Positions 52,077 to 58,765 of a stretch of 64,000 nt of DNA are shown piece by piece. Source of the stretch: Chitinophaga nivalis (GTDB lineage: Bacteria > Bacteroidota > Bacteroidia > Chitinophagales > Chitinophagaceae); contig NZ_JAPDNR010000001.1 in assembly GCF_025989125.1 (NCBI RefSeq), positions 7,800,087 to 7,864,086 of the forward strand, given 5' to 3'. Numbering within the stretch: the stretch's first letter is position 1; every line of letters starts with the position of its first letter. The position numbers were made by a program, and so were the translations under genes. Under the pieces are notes generated by a model. It saw only the letters and a list, made by a program, of their open reading frames with translations. It did no database searches and was not told the origin of the DNA.

Positions 52077-53102
52077 TTATAACTCCTGGAGCAGCTCCCG
52101 CAGTTCCGTAATAGGTACAGCCATCGTAGTTGCTTTCCCTATTTCCTCCAGTAATACAAAATGTATTACGTCTTTTTCCCGCTTCTTGTCGAGTTTGAAG
52201 ATGTCGAATACCGCCGTTTTATCGGAAGTAAATGCTACCGGCAGCTGGTAATTGCTGATCAGTCTGATGAGTCGCTGCGTCTGTTCTGCCGGGAACCCGA
52301 TCAGTTTTTCTGAAAAACGGCTGGCAGCTACCATACCTATTGCCACGGCTTTACCATGTGCCATGTGCTCCAGTTTCTCCACCGCATGACCCAGTGTATG
52401 GCCGAAGTTCAGCCAGCGGCGCGGGCCATTTTCAAACTCATCTTCCAGTACCACTTTGGTTTTGGCAGCCACAGATTTTTCCACGAGATATTCCAGTACG
52501 GCTACATCACGCAACAGGGCTTTTTCTTTGTTGGCTTCGAGGAAATCAAACAGGGCTGCATCCATGATACAGGCGTATTTGATGATTTCCGCAAAACCGT
52601 TGTGCCATTCTTCATCCGGCATGGTCAGCGGCAACGTATAGTCAAAGAGGATGAACGATGGCTGACGGATGATGCCCAGCAGGTTTTTATGTTTGCCGTG
52701 GCTCACGCCATTTTTACCGCCAATGGAAGCATCCACCTGTGCCAGTAAAGTAGTAGGTACGAAACCAAAAGGAATCCCCCGCATATAGATAGCGGCGGCA
52801 AATCCGGCTACGTCGGTCAACATGCCGCCGCCAATACCTACCAGTGTTGTTTTACGGTCTGCTTCGTGCGCGGTTAACCCATCGATTATATTTTCGATGG
52901 TAGCCATGTTTTTCACTTCTTCTCCTGCCGGAACAATAATTTTTTTCCAGTCATGCAGGTGATGTCCGTGATGCCGTTCCACATTTTCATCTATGACCAG
53001 TACGGCCCTGTTCCTGTCTACGTGGTTGCCAAGTTGCAGCAGGCTTTCCCCTAAAAAATACTGGGTAGCCTGCTGTTGAAACCGGTGCGTTTGTATTAGC
53101 AT
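52077..53102 (-). CDS. aroB: 3-dehydroquinate synthase
   Basis: 341 residues. AroB cyclises DAHP to 3-dehydroquinate with NAD and a metal ion. Conserved blocks are VGIGGGMLTDVAGFAAAIYMRGIPFGFVPTTLLAQVDASIGGKNGV (about 90-135, including the NAD loop), the KYACIMD segment near 180, and the zinc ligands in LNFGHTLGHAVE (about 232-243). The upstream gap of 106 nt to the DAHP synthase gene is the largest in the operon; GCATTTAGCT occurs twice in it (53099-53108 over the start codon and 53113-53122). Confidence 0.94.
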   Translation of the reverse strand: MLIQTHRFQQQATQYFLGESLLQLGNHVDRNRAVLVIDENVERHHGHHLHDWKKIIVPAGEEVKNMATIENIIDGLTAHEADRKTTLVGIGGGMLTDVAGFAAAIYMRGIPFGFVPTTLLAQVDASIGGKNGVSHGKHKNLLGIIRQPSFILFDYTLPLTMPDEEWHNGFAEIIKYACIMDAALFDFLEANKEKALLRDVAVLEYLVEKSVAAKTKVVLEDEFENGPRRWLNFGHTLGHAVEKLEHMAHGKAVAIGMVAASRFSEKLIGFPAEQTQRLIRLISNYQLPVAFTSDKTAVFDIFKLDKKREKDVIHFVLLEEIGKATTMAVPITELRELLQEL

Positions 53103-53208
53103 TTAGCTGATCGCATTTAGCTTTTAGTAAACGCTTTTAATTTTACAATTATCGTTTAGCCGTTTCCGTTATTACAACAACTGAAAGATAAATAGTAAAG
53201 GATAAAAG

Positions 53209-54312
53209 CTATTTTTCTTCGTTCATGATCCTGTTCTGGCGGTTGATGGATTCCAGGTGTACCGCATCAAAATATTTCAGGATGAATTCTTTGGTCAGGC
53301 CCAGTTTTTCACCTTTAGCGATGTTGCGTTCCAGGATTTCGTTCCAACGGTTGGTTTGCAGGATGGTGATGTTATTTTCTTTTTTGTAGCTACCAATTTT
53401 CTCTGCAATTTTCATACGATTGCCGAGCAGCAGCATAATTTCATCATCTACCTGATTGATCTGCGCACGCAGTTTTTCCAGGGCAGAGTTGAAATCTTTT
53501 TTATCGGTATGTTCTCTTCTCCAAACAATACCATCCAGCAGTTCCGCCAGTTTTTCAGGGGTTACCTGTTGTTTGGCATCGCTCCAGGCATTATCCGGAT
53601 CTACGTGTGTTTCAAGCATCAGTCCATCGTAATCCAGGTCAATGGCTTCCTGAGAAACTTCCTGTAGGATATCACGACGGCCGGAGATATGGCTTGGATC
53701 GCAGATCATTGGCAGTTCCGGCATACGGCGTTTCAGCTCAATAGCCAGGTGCCACATCGGCGCATTGCGGTATTGTGTATTACCATAGCTGGAGAAACCA
53801 CGGTGGATTAATCCCACTTTGTTAATGCCTGCTTTTTGTATTCTTTCCACCGCACCGATCCAGAGTTCCAGATCAGGGTTGATAGGGTTTTTAATTAACA
53901 CCGTTGTATCCACACCTTTCAGGGCATCTGCTACTTCCTGTACAGAGAAAGGGTTTACTGTAGTACGGGCTCCTACCCATAAAATATCTACACCGAAATG
54001 TAACGCGTCTTCCACCTGTTTCGCAGTAGCTACTTCCACAGCTAAAGGCAGACCGGTAATTTCGCGGGCTTTCTGTAACCAGGCGAGGCCTTTGGTACCA
54101 ATACCTTCAAAAGAACCTGGACGGGTACGGGGTTTCCAGATACCGGCACGTAAAACATCTACTTTACCTGTTTTCTGTAATGCGAGGGCGGTAGCTAATA
54201 CCTGTTCCTCCGTTTCAGCGCTGCAAGGGCCGGAGATGATCAGTGGCTTCTTATCAGAGGCAGGATCGGAGAACTTGGTTTGCGACAGTATTTCTTCCAT
54301 TGTGTGTACCAT
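53209..54312 (-). CDS. Bifunctional DAHP synthase / chorismate mutase
   Basis: 367 residues. The N-terminal domain (about 1-265) is a type-I-beta DAHP synthase with GIWKPRTRPGSFEGIG, the substrate block AVERIQKAGINKVGLIHRGFSS and MICDPSHISGRR. The C-terminal part (about 275-360) is an AroQ-type chorismate mutase helix bundle (LRAQINQVDDEIMLLLGNRMKIAEKIGSYK). Mutase at the C-terminus is the Bacteroidota/Porphyromonas order and the reverse of Bacillus. The protein both opens the shikimate pathway and makes prephenate, so binding of prephenate by the mutase part probably feeds back on the synthase. Confidence 0.93.
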   Translation of the reverse strand: MVHTMEEILSQTKFSDPASDKKPLIISGPCSAETEEQVLATALALQKTGKVDVLRAGIWKPRTRPGSFEGIGTKGLAWLQKAREITGLPLAVEVATAKQVEDALHFGVDILWVGARTTVNPFSVQEVADALKGVDTTVLIKNPINPDLELWIGAVERIQKAGINKVGLIHRGFSSYGNTQYRNAPMWHLAIELKRRMPELPMICDPSHISGRRDILQEVSQEAIDLDYDGLMLETHVDPDNAWSDAKQQVTPEKLAELLDGIVWRREHTDKKDFNSALEKLRAQINQVDDEIMLLLGNRMKIAEKIGSYKKENNITILQTNRWNEILERNIAKGEKLGLTKEFILKYFDAVHLESINRQNRIMNEEK

Positions 54313-54347
54313 AGTATTAAGTTAAGGAGATTGTTAGTATTAAGTGA

Positions 54348-55190
54348 TTACTTCAGGATTTTCCTGATTTTATTTGATTTCTGTATTAATTTATAGAACG
54401 TGTCATAGTCTTCCAGTTCCAGCAGTGTTTTCATTTGCTGCAGCTGGTTGATATGTTCGTCCAGTACATCCAGTACATTGCTGCGGTTGTGTTTGAAGAT
54501 AGGCACCCACATATCCGGCGAGCTTTTCGCCAGACGTACGGTAGATTCAAAACCACCACTGGCCAGTTCAAAGATGCGGCCTGTTTCTTTTTCTTTCTTC
54601 AGCACGGTTAATGCCAGTGCAAAAGAAGTGATGTGTGAGATGTGGGATACGTAAGCTGTATGCAGGTCATGTTCTTCCGCATTCATATATACGGTACGCA
54701 TCTGCAGTTGGTCTACCATATTTTCCACTAACTCCAGGGCATCTTCATCACTGTTTTTAACGTCGCACAACACCATTGTTTTGTGTACAAACAGGTTGCG
54801 TACAGCAGCATCCGGACCGGAGTACTCGGTACCTGCCATGGGGTGAGCCGCTACAAAGCGGCCTCTGTTGGGATGGTCTTTAACCAGATCCAGTATTTCT
54901 GCCTTGGTGGAGCCTACATCCATGATGACTTGTCCGGGGCGGATGTTATCCATGATGCGGGGCAGGATCTGCAGCACGGCATCTACGGGTATTGCCAGCA
55001 CCAGCAGGTCTGAACGTTCCATGGCTACATCCAGTGAGGCGCCTTCATCGATAATGTTCAGTTCCACGGCCCGTGCCAGGTGGGCGGCGTCAAGATCAAC
55101 GCCGATTACCCGGGAGGCAGTTCCCTTTTCTTTCAGGGTAATAGCCAGCGAGCCGCCGATAAGGCCTGTTCCAATTATTGATACAATCAT
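54348..55190 (-). CDS. tyrA: Prephenate dehydrogenase
   Basis: 280 residues. TyrA oxidises prephenate to 4-hydroxyphenylpyruvate for tyrosine. The NAD(P)-binding loop IIGTGLIGGSLA (about 4-15) and the family's substrate region GRFVAAHPMAGTEYSGP (about 108-124) and THTAYVSHISH-like segment (here HDLHTAYVSHISHITSFAL, about 180-198) are present. No C-terminal ACT domain is seen. Its start overlaps the end of the aminotransferase gene by 4 nt (ATGA), so translation is coupled. Confidence 0.93.
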   Translation of the reverse strand: MIVSIIGTGLIGGSLAITLKEKGTASRVIGVDLDAAHLARAVELNIIDEGASLDVAMERSDLLVLAIPVDAVLQILPRIMDNIRPGQVIMDVGSTKAEILDLVKDHPNRGRFVAAHPMAGTEYSGPDAAVRNLFVHKTMVLCDVKNSDEDALELVENMVDQLQMRTVYMNAEEHDLHTAYVSHISHITSFALALTVLKKEKETGRIFELASGGFESTVRLAKSSPDMWVPIFKHNRSNVLDVLDEHINQLQQMKTLLELEDYDTFYKLIQKSNKIRKILK

Positions 55191-56350
55191 TTTAATGCTG
55201 TTTTGATCCGGTCTATTGCTTCCTGGAAAACCTTTTCATCCTGACAAAGGCTTACCCTGATATAGCCGTTACCGTTACTACCAAAAATACCTCCCGGGGT
55301 AATAAATACGCGGGCCTGTTGTAATACCTGATCTGCCAGCGTGTAGCCGGATTCATAGGTATCGGGGATACGTGCCCACATAAACATACCCACCTGGTTT
55401 TTATCATAGGTGCATTGCAGCAGGTCGAGCAGCTGATATACTTTTTCCCGCCGGGCGCGGTAAATGGTATTGAGGCTACTGTACCATTCGCTGCCCAGTT
55501 GCAGCGCTTTCACTGCCGCCAGCTGTACGGGCTGGAACATACCAGAGTCCATATTGCTTTTGAAACGCAGTACATCTGAAATCCATTCTGCTTTACCGAC
55601 CATCATACCTACCCGCCAGCCGGCCATATTGCCCGATTTGCTCAGCGAGTTCAGTTCCAGTACCACGTCCTTTGCCCCTTCAAACTGCAACAAACTTTCC
55701 GGTTGTTCATTCAGGATGAAGCTATAAGGATTATCATGGCAGATGAGGATGTTATGTTGTCTGGCAAAAGCAATCAGCTTTTGTGCAAACTCCTTGTTCA
55801 CCCTGGCGCCGGTGGGCATATGCGGATAGTTTACCCACATCAGTTTCACCCGGCTCAGGTCTGTTTGGGCCAATGCATCCAGATCGGGGAGCCATCCGTT
55901 GGCTTCTATCAGGTCGTAGCTGATTACCGTAGCGCCGCTCAGGTTTACCGCCGAACGATAGGTAGGGTATCCCGGGTTGGGAATGAGGGCGGCATCCCCT
56001 TCCTGCAGGTAGGTCATACAAATGTGCATGATCCCTTCTTTGGAACCTATCAGTGGCAGTACTTCCGTATCCGGGTTCAGGCTCACCTGGTAGTATTCGT
56101 GGTACCAGCTGGCCATGGCCTGGCGTAAAGCAGGAATACCTTTGTACCCCTGATAAGCGTGGGTATTGGGTAAAGCTGCCTGCTCCTGCAATGCAGCCAC
56201 CACGGATGGGTGGGGCGGCAGGTCGGGGCTACCGATGCCCAGGCTGATCACCCGAACACCTGTTTGGTTCATTTCTTCTATTTCCCGCAATTTTTTGGAG
56301 AAGTAGTATTCTTCTGTACCCTGTAATCTTTTAGCTACCTGTATCTGCAT
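55187..56350 (-). CDS. PLP-dependent aminotransferase of the aromatic operon
   Basis: 387 residues, fold-type I class I/II aminotransferase. Conserved segments are VISLGIGSPDLPPHPSV (about 34-50), YQGYKGIPALRQAMASWY, GSKEGIMH (about 103-110), VNYPHMPTG with the conserved Asn-Tyr-Pro (about 174-182), and the PLP lysine in ELNSLSKSGNMAGWRVG (about 230-245). Annotation by similarity alone would give a DapL/aspartate-type enzyme, but its place between pheA and tyrA suggests transamination of prephenate, phenylpyruvate or hydroxyphenylpyruvate. 25 nt separate it from pheA. Confidence 0.88.
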   Translation of the reverse strand: MQIQVAKRLQGTEEYYFSKKLREIEEMNQTGVRVISLGIGSPDLPPHPSVVAALQEQAALPNTHAYQGYKGIPALRQAMASWYHEYYQVSLNPDTEVLPLIGSKEGIMHICMTYLQEGDAALIPNPGYPTYRSAVNLSGATVISYDLIEANGWLPDLDALAQTDLSRVKLMWVNYPHMPTGARVNKEFAQKLIAFARQHNILICHDNPYSFILNEQPESLLQFEGAKDVVLELNSLSKSGNMAGWRVGMMVGKAEWISDVLRFKSNMDSGMFQPVQLAAVKALQLGSEWYSSLNTIYRARREKVYQLLDLLQCTYDKNQVGMFMWARIPDTYESGYTLADQVLQQARVFITPGGIFGSNGNGYIRVSLCQDEKVFQEAIDRIKTALK

Positions 56351-56375
56351 AGTCCATCCGGATTTCTGAAACTGA

Positions 56376-57200
56376 TTAATGTGTATTTCCTTTTTTGTAA
56401 ATGCCTAACACTTTGAGGTGTTCGGTCAATGGCAATATTTCACCTAACCCCTTTTCAAAGTGGGCGGGGTTGTCAAATTCCATGTCGGCGTGGAAGTAGT
56501 AGTTCCATTCTTTTGCCGGGATAGGAAAAGATTGCAGCTTGGATAGGTTAATTCCGGCGTCTGCAATTTTTGTAAGTACTTTCGCAAGGCTTCCGCGATC
56601 ATGACTGGTTTGAAAATAAACCGATGCTTTGTTCGCGTCCGGTGGGGTAGTTACACTGTTACGGGAAACTGCCAGAAACCGGGTATAATTATTCTTATTC
56701 GTGTGAATATTGGGAGCGATGATCTCCAACTCAAAGATATCTGCTGCCAGTTTACCTGCAATAGCAGCGGTAGTTTTCAGTTTTTTCTGACGTACATGCC
56801 TGGCACTCAATGCAGTATCCTCTGTTTCAACCAGTTTAATATGCGGATACTTTTCTAGAAAGTCCATGCACTGTAACAAAGCCATCGGGTGCGAATGCAC
56901 TTCTCTGATATCTTCCATAGATTGACCGGGTAATGTCATCAGATGCTGGTTAATCTGCAGGTAAATTTCACCGGTAATATGGAGTCCTGAATTTTTTATC
57001 AGGGTGTAGTTGGGTAAAATGCTGCCGGCAATAGAGTTTTCGATAGCCATGATACCTGCATCCACATCGGGTTGATGTTTCACTTTGCGGATCAGCTCAG
57101 CAAAGGAGGCGCAGGATTCCACTTCCGTTTGTTTACCGAAAAATTCCTGGGCAGCCACCTGGTGAAAACATCCTTCAAACCCTTGTATTGCAATTTTCAT
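56376..57200 (-). CDS. pheA: Prephenate dehydratase
   Basis: 274 residues: a periplasmic-binding-like dehydratase domain (about 1-180) and a C-terminal ACT domain (about 190-270). The catalytic Thr is in the TRF motif of NKNNYTRFLAVSR (about 165-177). It turns prephenate into phenylpyruvate. In the ACT domain the usual Phe-binding GALV and ESRP segments read GSLA and LQSF, so feedback binding may be altered. First gene of the operon; transcription is predicted to be controlled by the two attenuators upstream. Confidence 0.93.
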   Translation of the reverse strand: MKIAIQGFEGCFHQVAAQEFFGKQTEVESCASFAELIRKVKHQPDVDAGIMAIENSIAGSILPNYTLIKNSGLHITGEIYLQINQHLMTLPGQSMEDIREVHSHPMALLQCMDFLEKYPHIKLVETEDTALSARHVRQKKLKTTAAIAGKLAADIFELEIIAPNIHTNKNNYTRFLAVSRNSVTTPPDANKASVYFQTSHDRGSLAKVLTKIADAGINLSKLQSFPIPAKEWNYYFHADMEFDNPAHFEKGLGEILPLTEHLKVLGIYKKGNTH

Positions 57201-57257
57201 GTGTAATTGATTATTTTTTTGTTTTTAGTTGCTACAGCAACTAGCTATTTAAAACAG

Positions 57258-57283
57258 AAAGGGTCCCGTGAATGGGACCCTTT
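57258..57283 (-). terminator. Second attenuator terminator of the aromatic operon
   Basis: A perfect 10-bp stem (AAAGGGTCCC at 57258-57267, complement 57274-57283) with a 6-nt loop, followed on the minus strand by CTGTTTT. It lies 28 nt after the second leader peptide and 58 nt before pheA. The sequence GGGACUC in leader codons 25-27 (minus strand of 57322-57328) can pair with GGGUCCC of its 5' arm. Confidence 0.82.
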
Positions 57284-57310
57284 GCGCTGTACTTTATATT
57301 TAAAGTTATT

Positions 57311-57400
57311 TTATTGCAAACGAGTCCCTGGCTTCTTCGCATAAAAGAAGTAAGAGAAGTAATAAAAAAAGTAACGGTTCTTGTTAACTGGTGACATCAT
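57311..57400 (-). CDS. Second Phe/Tyr-rich leader peptide of the aromatic operon
   Basis: 29 codons with a double ATG start, stop TAA at 57311-57313. Residues 10-20 read YFFYYFSYFFY: ten aromatic residues out of eleven, five Phe and five Tyr, followed by AKKPGTRLQ. This is the design of attenuation leader peptides such as PheL: a ribosome short of charged Phe- or Tyr-tRNA stalls on the run and lets the RNA avoid the terminator. If it reads to the stop codon it covers GGGACUC, the candidate antiterminator, and the terminator at 57258-57283 forms. It follows the first terminator by 18 nt, so it is transcribed only if that is read through. No Shine-Dalgarno is visible. Confidence 0.85.
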   Translation of the reverse strand: MMSPVNKNRYFFYYFSYFFYAKKPGTRLQ

Positions 57401-57418
57401 CTTTGTGTTGTTATTATC

Positions 57419-57452
57419 AAAAAGGCCTCCCGGATCACCGGAAGGCCTTTTT
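57419..57452 (-). terminator. First attenuator terminator of the aromatic operon
   Basis: AAAAAGGCCTCCCGG (57419-57433) pairs with 57438-57452 with one G-U/mismatch and a 4-nt loop; the minus strand then reads five Ts and GATAATAAC. GGAAGGUC, which overlaps the leader 1 stop codon (minus strand of 57484-57491), can pair with GGCCUUCC of its 5' arm to form an antiterminator. Confidence 0.88.
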
Positions 57453-57490
57453 GTAGTTTCTTTTATATTTTATACTGACAAACGACCTTC

Positions 57491-57550
57491 CTATTCCTGG
57501 TACCAGAAATAATAAAAGCTAAAAAATCCAAAAGTCGCTTGTTGTATCAT
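57491..57550 (-). CDS. First Phe/Tyr/Trp leader peptide of the aromatic operon
   Basis: 19 codons and a TAG stop: MIQQATFGFFSFYYFWYQE. It holds five Phe, three Tyr and one Trp between residues 7 and 17, so all three aromatic amino acids are represented. It starts about 27 nt after the predicted transcription start and ends 38 nt before a strong intrinsic terminator. A ribosome stalled in the aromatic run would leave the segment at the stop codon (GGAAGGUC) free to pair with the 5' arm of the terminator and so allow transcription; one that finishes would block it. This is a complete set of parts for ribosome-mediated attenuation. No Shine-Dalgarno is visible, as usual in this phylum. Confidence 0.88.
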   Translation of the reverse strand: MIQQATFGFFSFYYFWYQE

Positions 57551-57583
57551 AATCTTATTTGTGTGGCATTTTTTAATGCTAAA

Positions 57584-57613
57584 CAAAAGTACGGCACGAT
57601 TTTAATTATCCAA
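57584..57613 (-). promoter_or_regulatory. Promoter of the aromatic operon
   Basis: On the minus strand TTG (57611-57613), 19 nt, then TACTTTTG (57584-57591): exact -33 and -7 elements. Transcription should begin near 57577, giving a leader of about 377 nt before pheA. Confidence 0.8.
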
Positions 57614-57742
57614 TACCCTAAGAGGAAAAATATGATAATTTTAAAAAACAGGTACCATTATTGGAAAAAATTTAAAAAACATTTTTGAGAGCGTGATACC
57701 ATATAAAAACGGCCCCGATCTTGTTTGGACGGAAACTGGCAT

Positions 57743-57774
57743 AAAAAAACCGTTCAGGCTAAGCCCAAACGGTT
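57743..57774 (-). terminator. Terminator of the helical-repeat lipoprotein gene
   Basis: AACCGTT (57748-57754) pairs with AACGGTT (57768-57774), with an inner GGC/GCC step, and seven Ts follow on the minus strand. Confidence 0.8.
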
Positions 57775-57800
57775 ATTTATAAAACCTAAAAGGTTAAAAA

Positions 57801-58043
57801 TTAGTGTTTTACAGCAGAATCAACTTTAGCAGCAGCGTGAGAAGCAGCAGAATCCAGTGCTACGTGAGCAGAATCAGCAACTGCATTCACAGTAGAATCA
57901 ACTTTAGCAACAGTTGAATCGATAGCGTTACCAGCAGCATTTACAGTTGAATCAACAGCAGATTTGTTTTCGCCACCACCGCAAGCAACTGCGAACAGAC
58001 CAAAAGAAAGTGCCAGGAAACCGATTTTAATTACGTTCTTCAT
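57801..58043 (-). CDS. Small lipoprotein of amphipathic helical repeats
   Basis: 80 residues. The signal (VIKIGFLALSFGLFAVAC) ends at lipid-modified Cys21, followed by GGGENKS. The rest is Ala/Val/Asp/Ser with a hydrophobic-D-S triplet recurring at 30-32, 41-43, 48-50, 56-58, 63-65 and 74-76, that is, steps of 11, 7, 8, 7 and 11 residues, as expected for an amphipathic helix. There is no aromatic residue in the mature part. It may lie along a membrane or bind another helix; no function is known. It diverges from the ECF sigma gene and shares a promoter-like motif with it. Confidence 0.85.
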   Translation of the reverse strand: MKNVIKIGFLALSFGLFAVACGGGENKSAVDSTVNAAGNAIDSTVAKVDSTVNAVADSAHVALDSAASHAAAKVDSAVKH

Positions 58044-58082
58044 CGTACAATAGTTTTAAGTTGTTTTTTGAATGATTTAACC

Positions 58083-58174
58083 TTTATACCCGGGTCACCC
58101 AAAAGGTAACCCAAGATTTGAAAAAAATTTTTTTTCGGTACTTTGGGTTACCAAAGGCCTAATAACCGTATTAA
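58083..58174. promoter_or_regulatory. Mirrored promoter-like motifs between lipoprotein and ECF sigma genes
   Basis: TTGGGTTACC occurs at 58143-58152 (plus) and on the minus strand of 58105-58114. In both cases exactly 16 nt separate it from an AT-box, TATTAA at 58169-58174 (plus) and TATAAA on the minus strand of 58083-58088. A third, variant copy (TTGGGTGACC, minus strand of 58093-58102) lies in the minus spacer. The pattern fits a two-part ECF promoter in each direction. On the plus strand the AT-box is just 2 nt from the GTG start, so transcription would begin at or after it. Confidence 0.6.
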
Positions 58175-58176
58175 GA

Positions 58177-58752
58177 GTGAAGCAAAATCAAGACATAGAA
58201 AAAGACAGGGAGTTATTGCTGGGATTGGCAAAAAGTGATGATAAATCATTGGAAATCATTTATTCAGAACATTTTCCAATGGTTTTAAGGATGATTCTGC
58301 AGCACAATGGCTCGGAAGATGACGCCAAAGATATTTTCCAGGAAGCCATTATAGTACTGTATGAAAAGGTGAGCAAAAGTGATTTTACTTTAAGCAGCAG
58401 GCTCAAAACCTTTCTTTATTCGGTTTGCCGCCATCTCTGGTTAAAAAAGATACAACGCACTTACGGCATGTATGCTTTATCACCCGAAATGGAAGAAGTG
58501 ATACCCGCTGCAGAAGAACTGGAAGAACATACCACCAGGGATCAGCAGTTCCGGATAATGGAAGGCGCCATGAGCAGTATGGGCGAACCTTGTAAAACAA
58601 TACTGGAAGATTATTATCTGCATAAAAAATCTATGCAGGAAATAGCAGTAAAGTTCGGCTATACCAATGCTGAAAATGCCAAAAATCAGAAATACAAATG
58701 TCTGATGCGGCTAAAGAAATTATTTTTTGAGCAATATAATACATCACTATAA
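58177..58752 (+). CDS. ECF-type RNA polymerase sigma factor
   Basis: 191 residues from a GTG start. Region 2 lies at about 20-95 (LEIIYSEHFPMVLRMILQHNGSEDDAKDIFQEAIIVLYEKV and FLYSVCRHLWLKKI) and region 4 at about 125-185 (EPCKTILEDYYLHKKSMQEIAVKFGYTNAENAKNQKYKCLMRL), the helix-turn-helix that reads the -35 box. There is no region 1 or 3, so it is an ECF sigma. A predicted membrane anti-sigma/protease protein starts 13 nt after its stop, the usual layout for a partner. Upstream lies a candidate self-controlled promoter. Confidence 0.93.
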   Translation: MKQNQDIEKDRELLLGLAKSDDKSLEIIYSEHFPMVLRMILQHNGSEDDAKDIFQEAIIVLYEKVSKSDFTLSSRLKTFLYSVCRHLWLKKIQRTYGMYALSPEMEEVIPAAEELEEHTTRDQQFRIMEGAMSSMGEPCKTILEDYYLHKKSMQEIAVKFGYTNAENAKNQKYKCLMRLKKLFFEQYNTSL

Positions 58753-58765
58753 GCAGCAAGCGGCC

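Noticed and set aside
53099..53122. Direct repeat GCATTTAGCT at the aroB start as a regulatory element
   Set aside because: Two 10-bp copies overlapping a start codon without further structure; probably chance or slippage.
57228..57241. GTTGCTACAGCAAC palindrome just before pheA as a third terminator
   Set aside because: On the minus strand it is followed by A-rich, not T-rich, sequence, so it cannot act as an intrinsic terminator.
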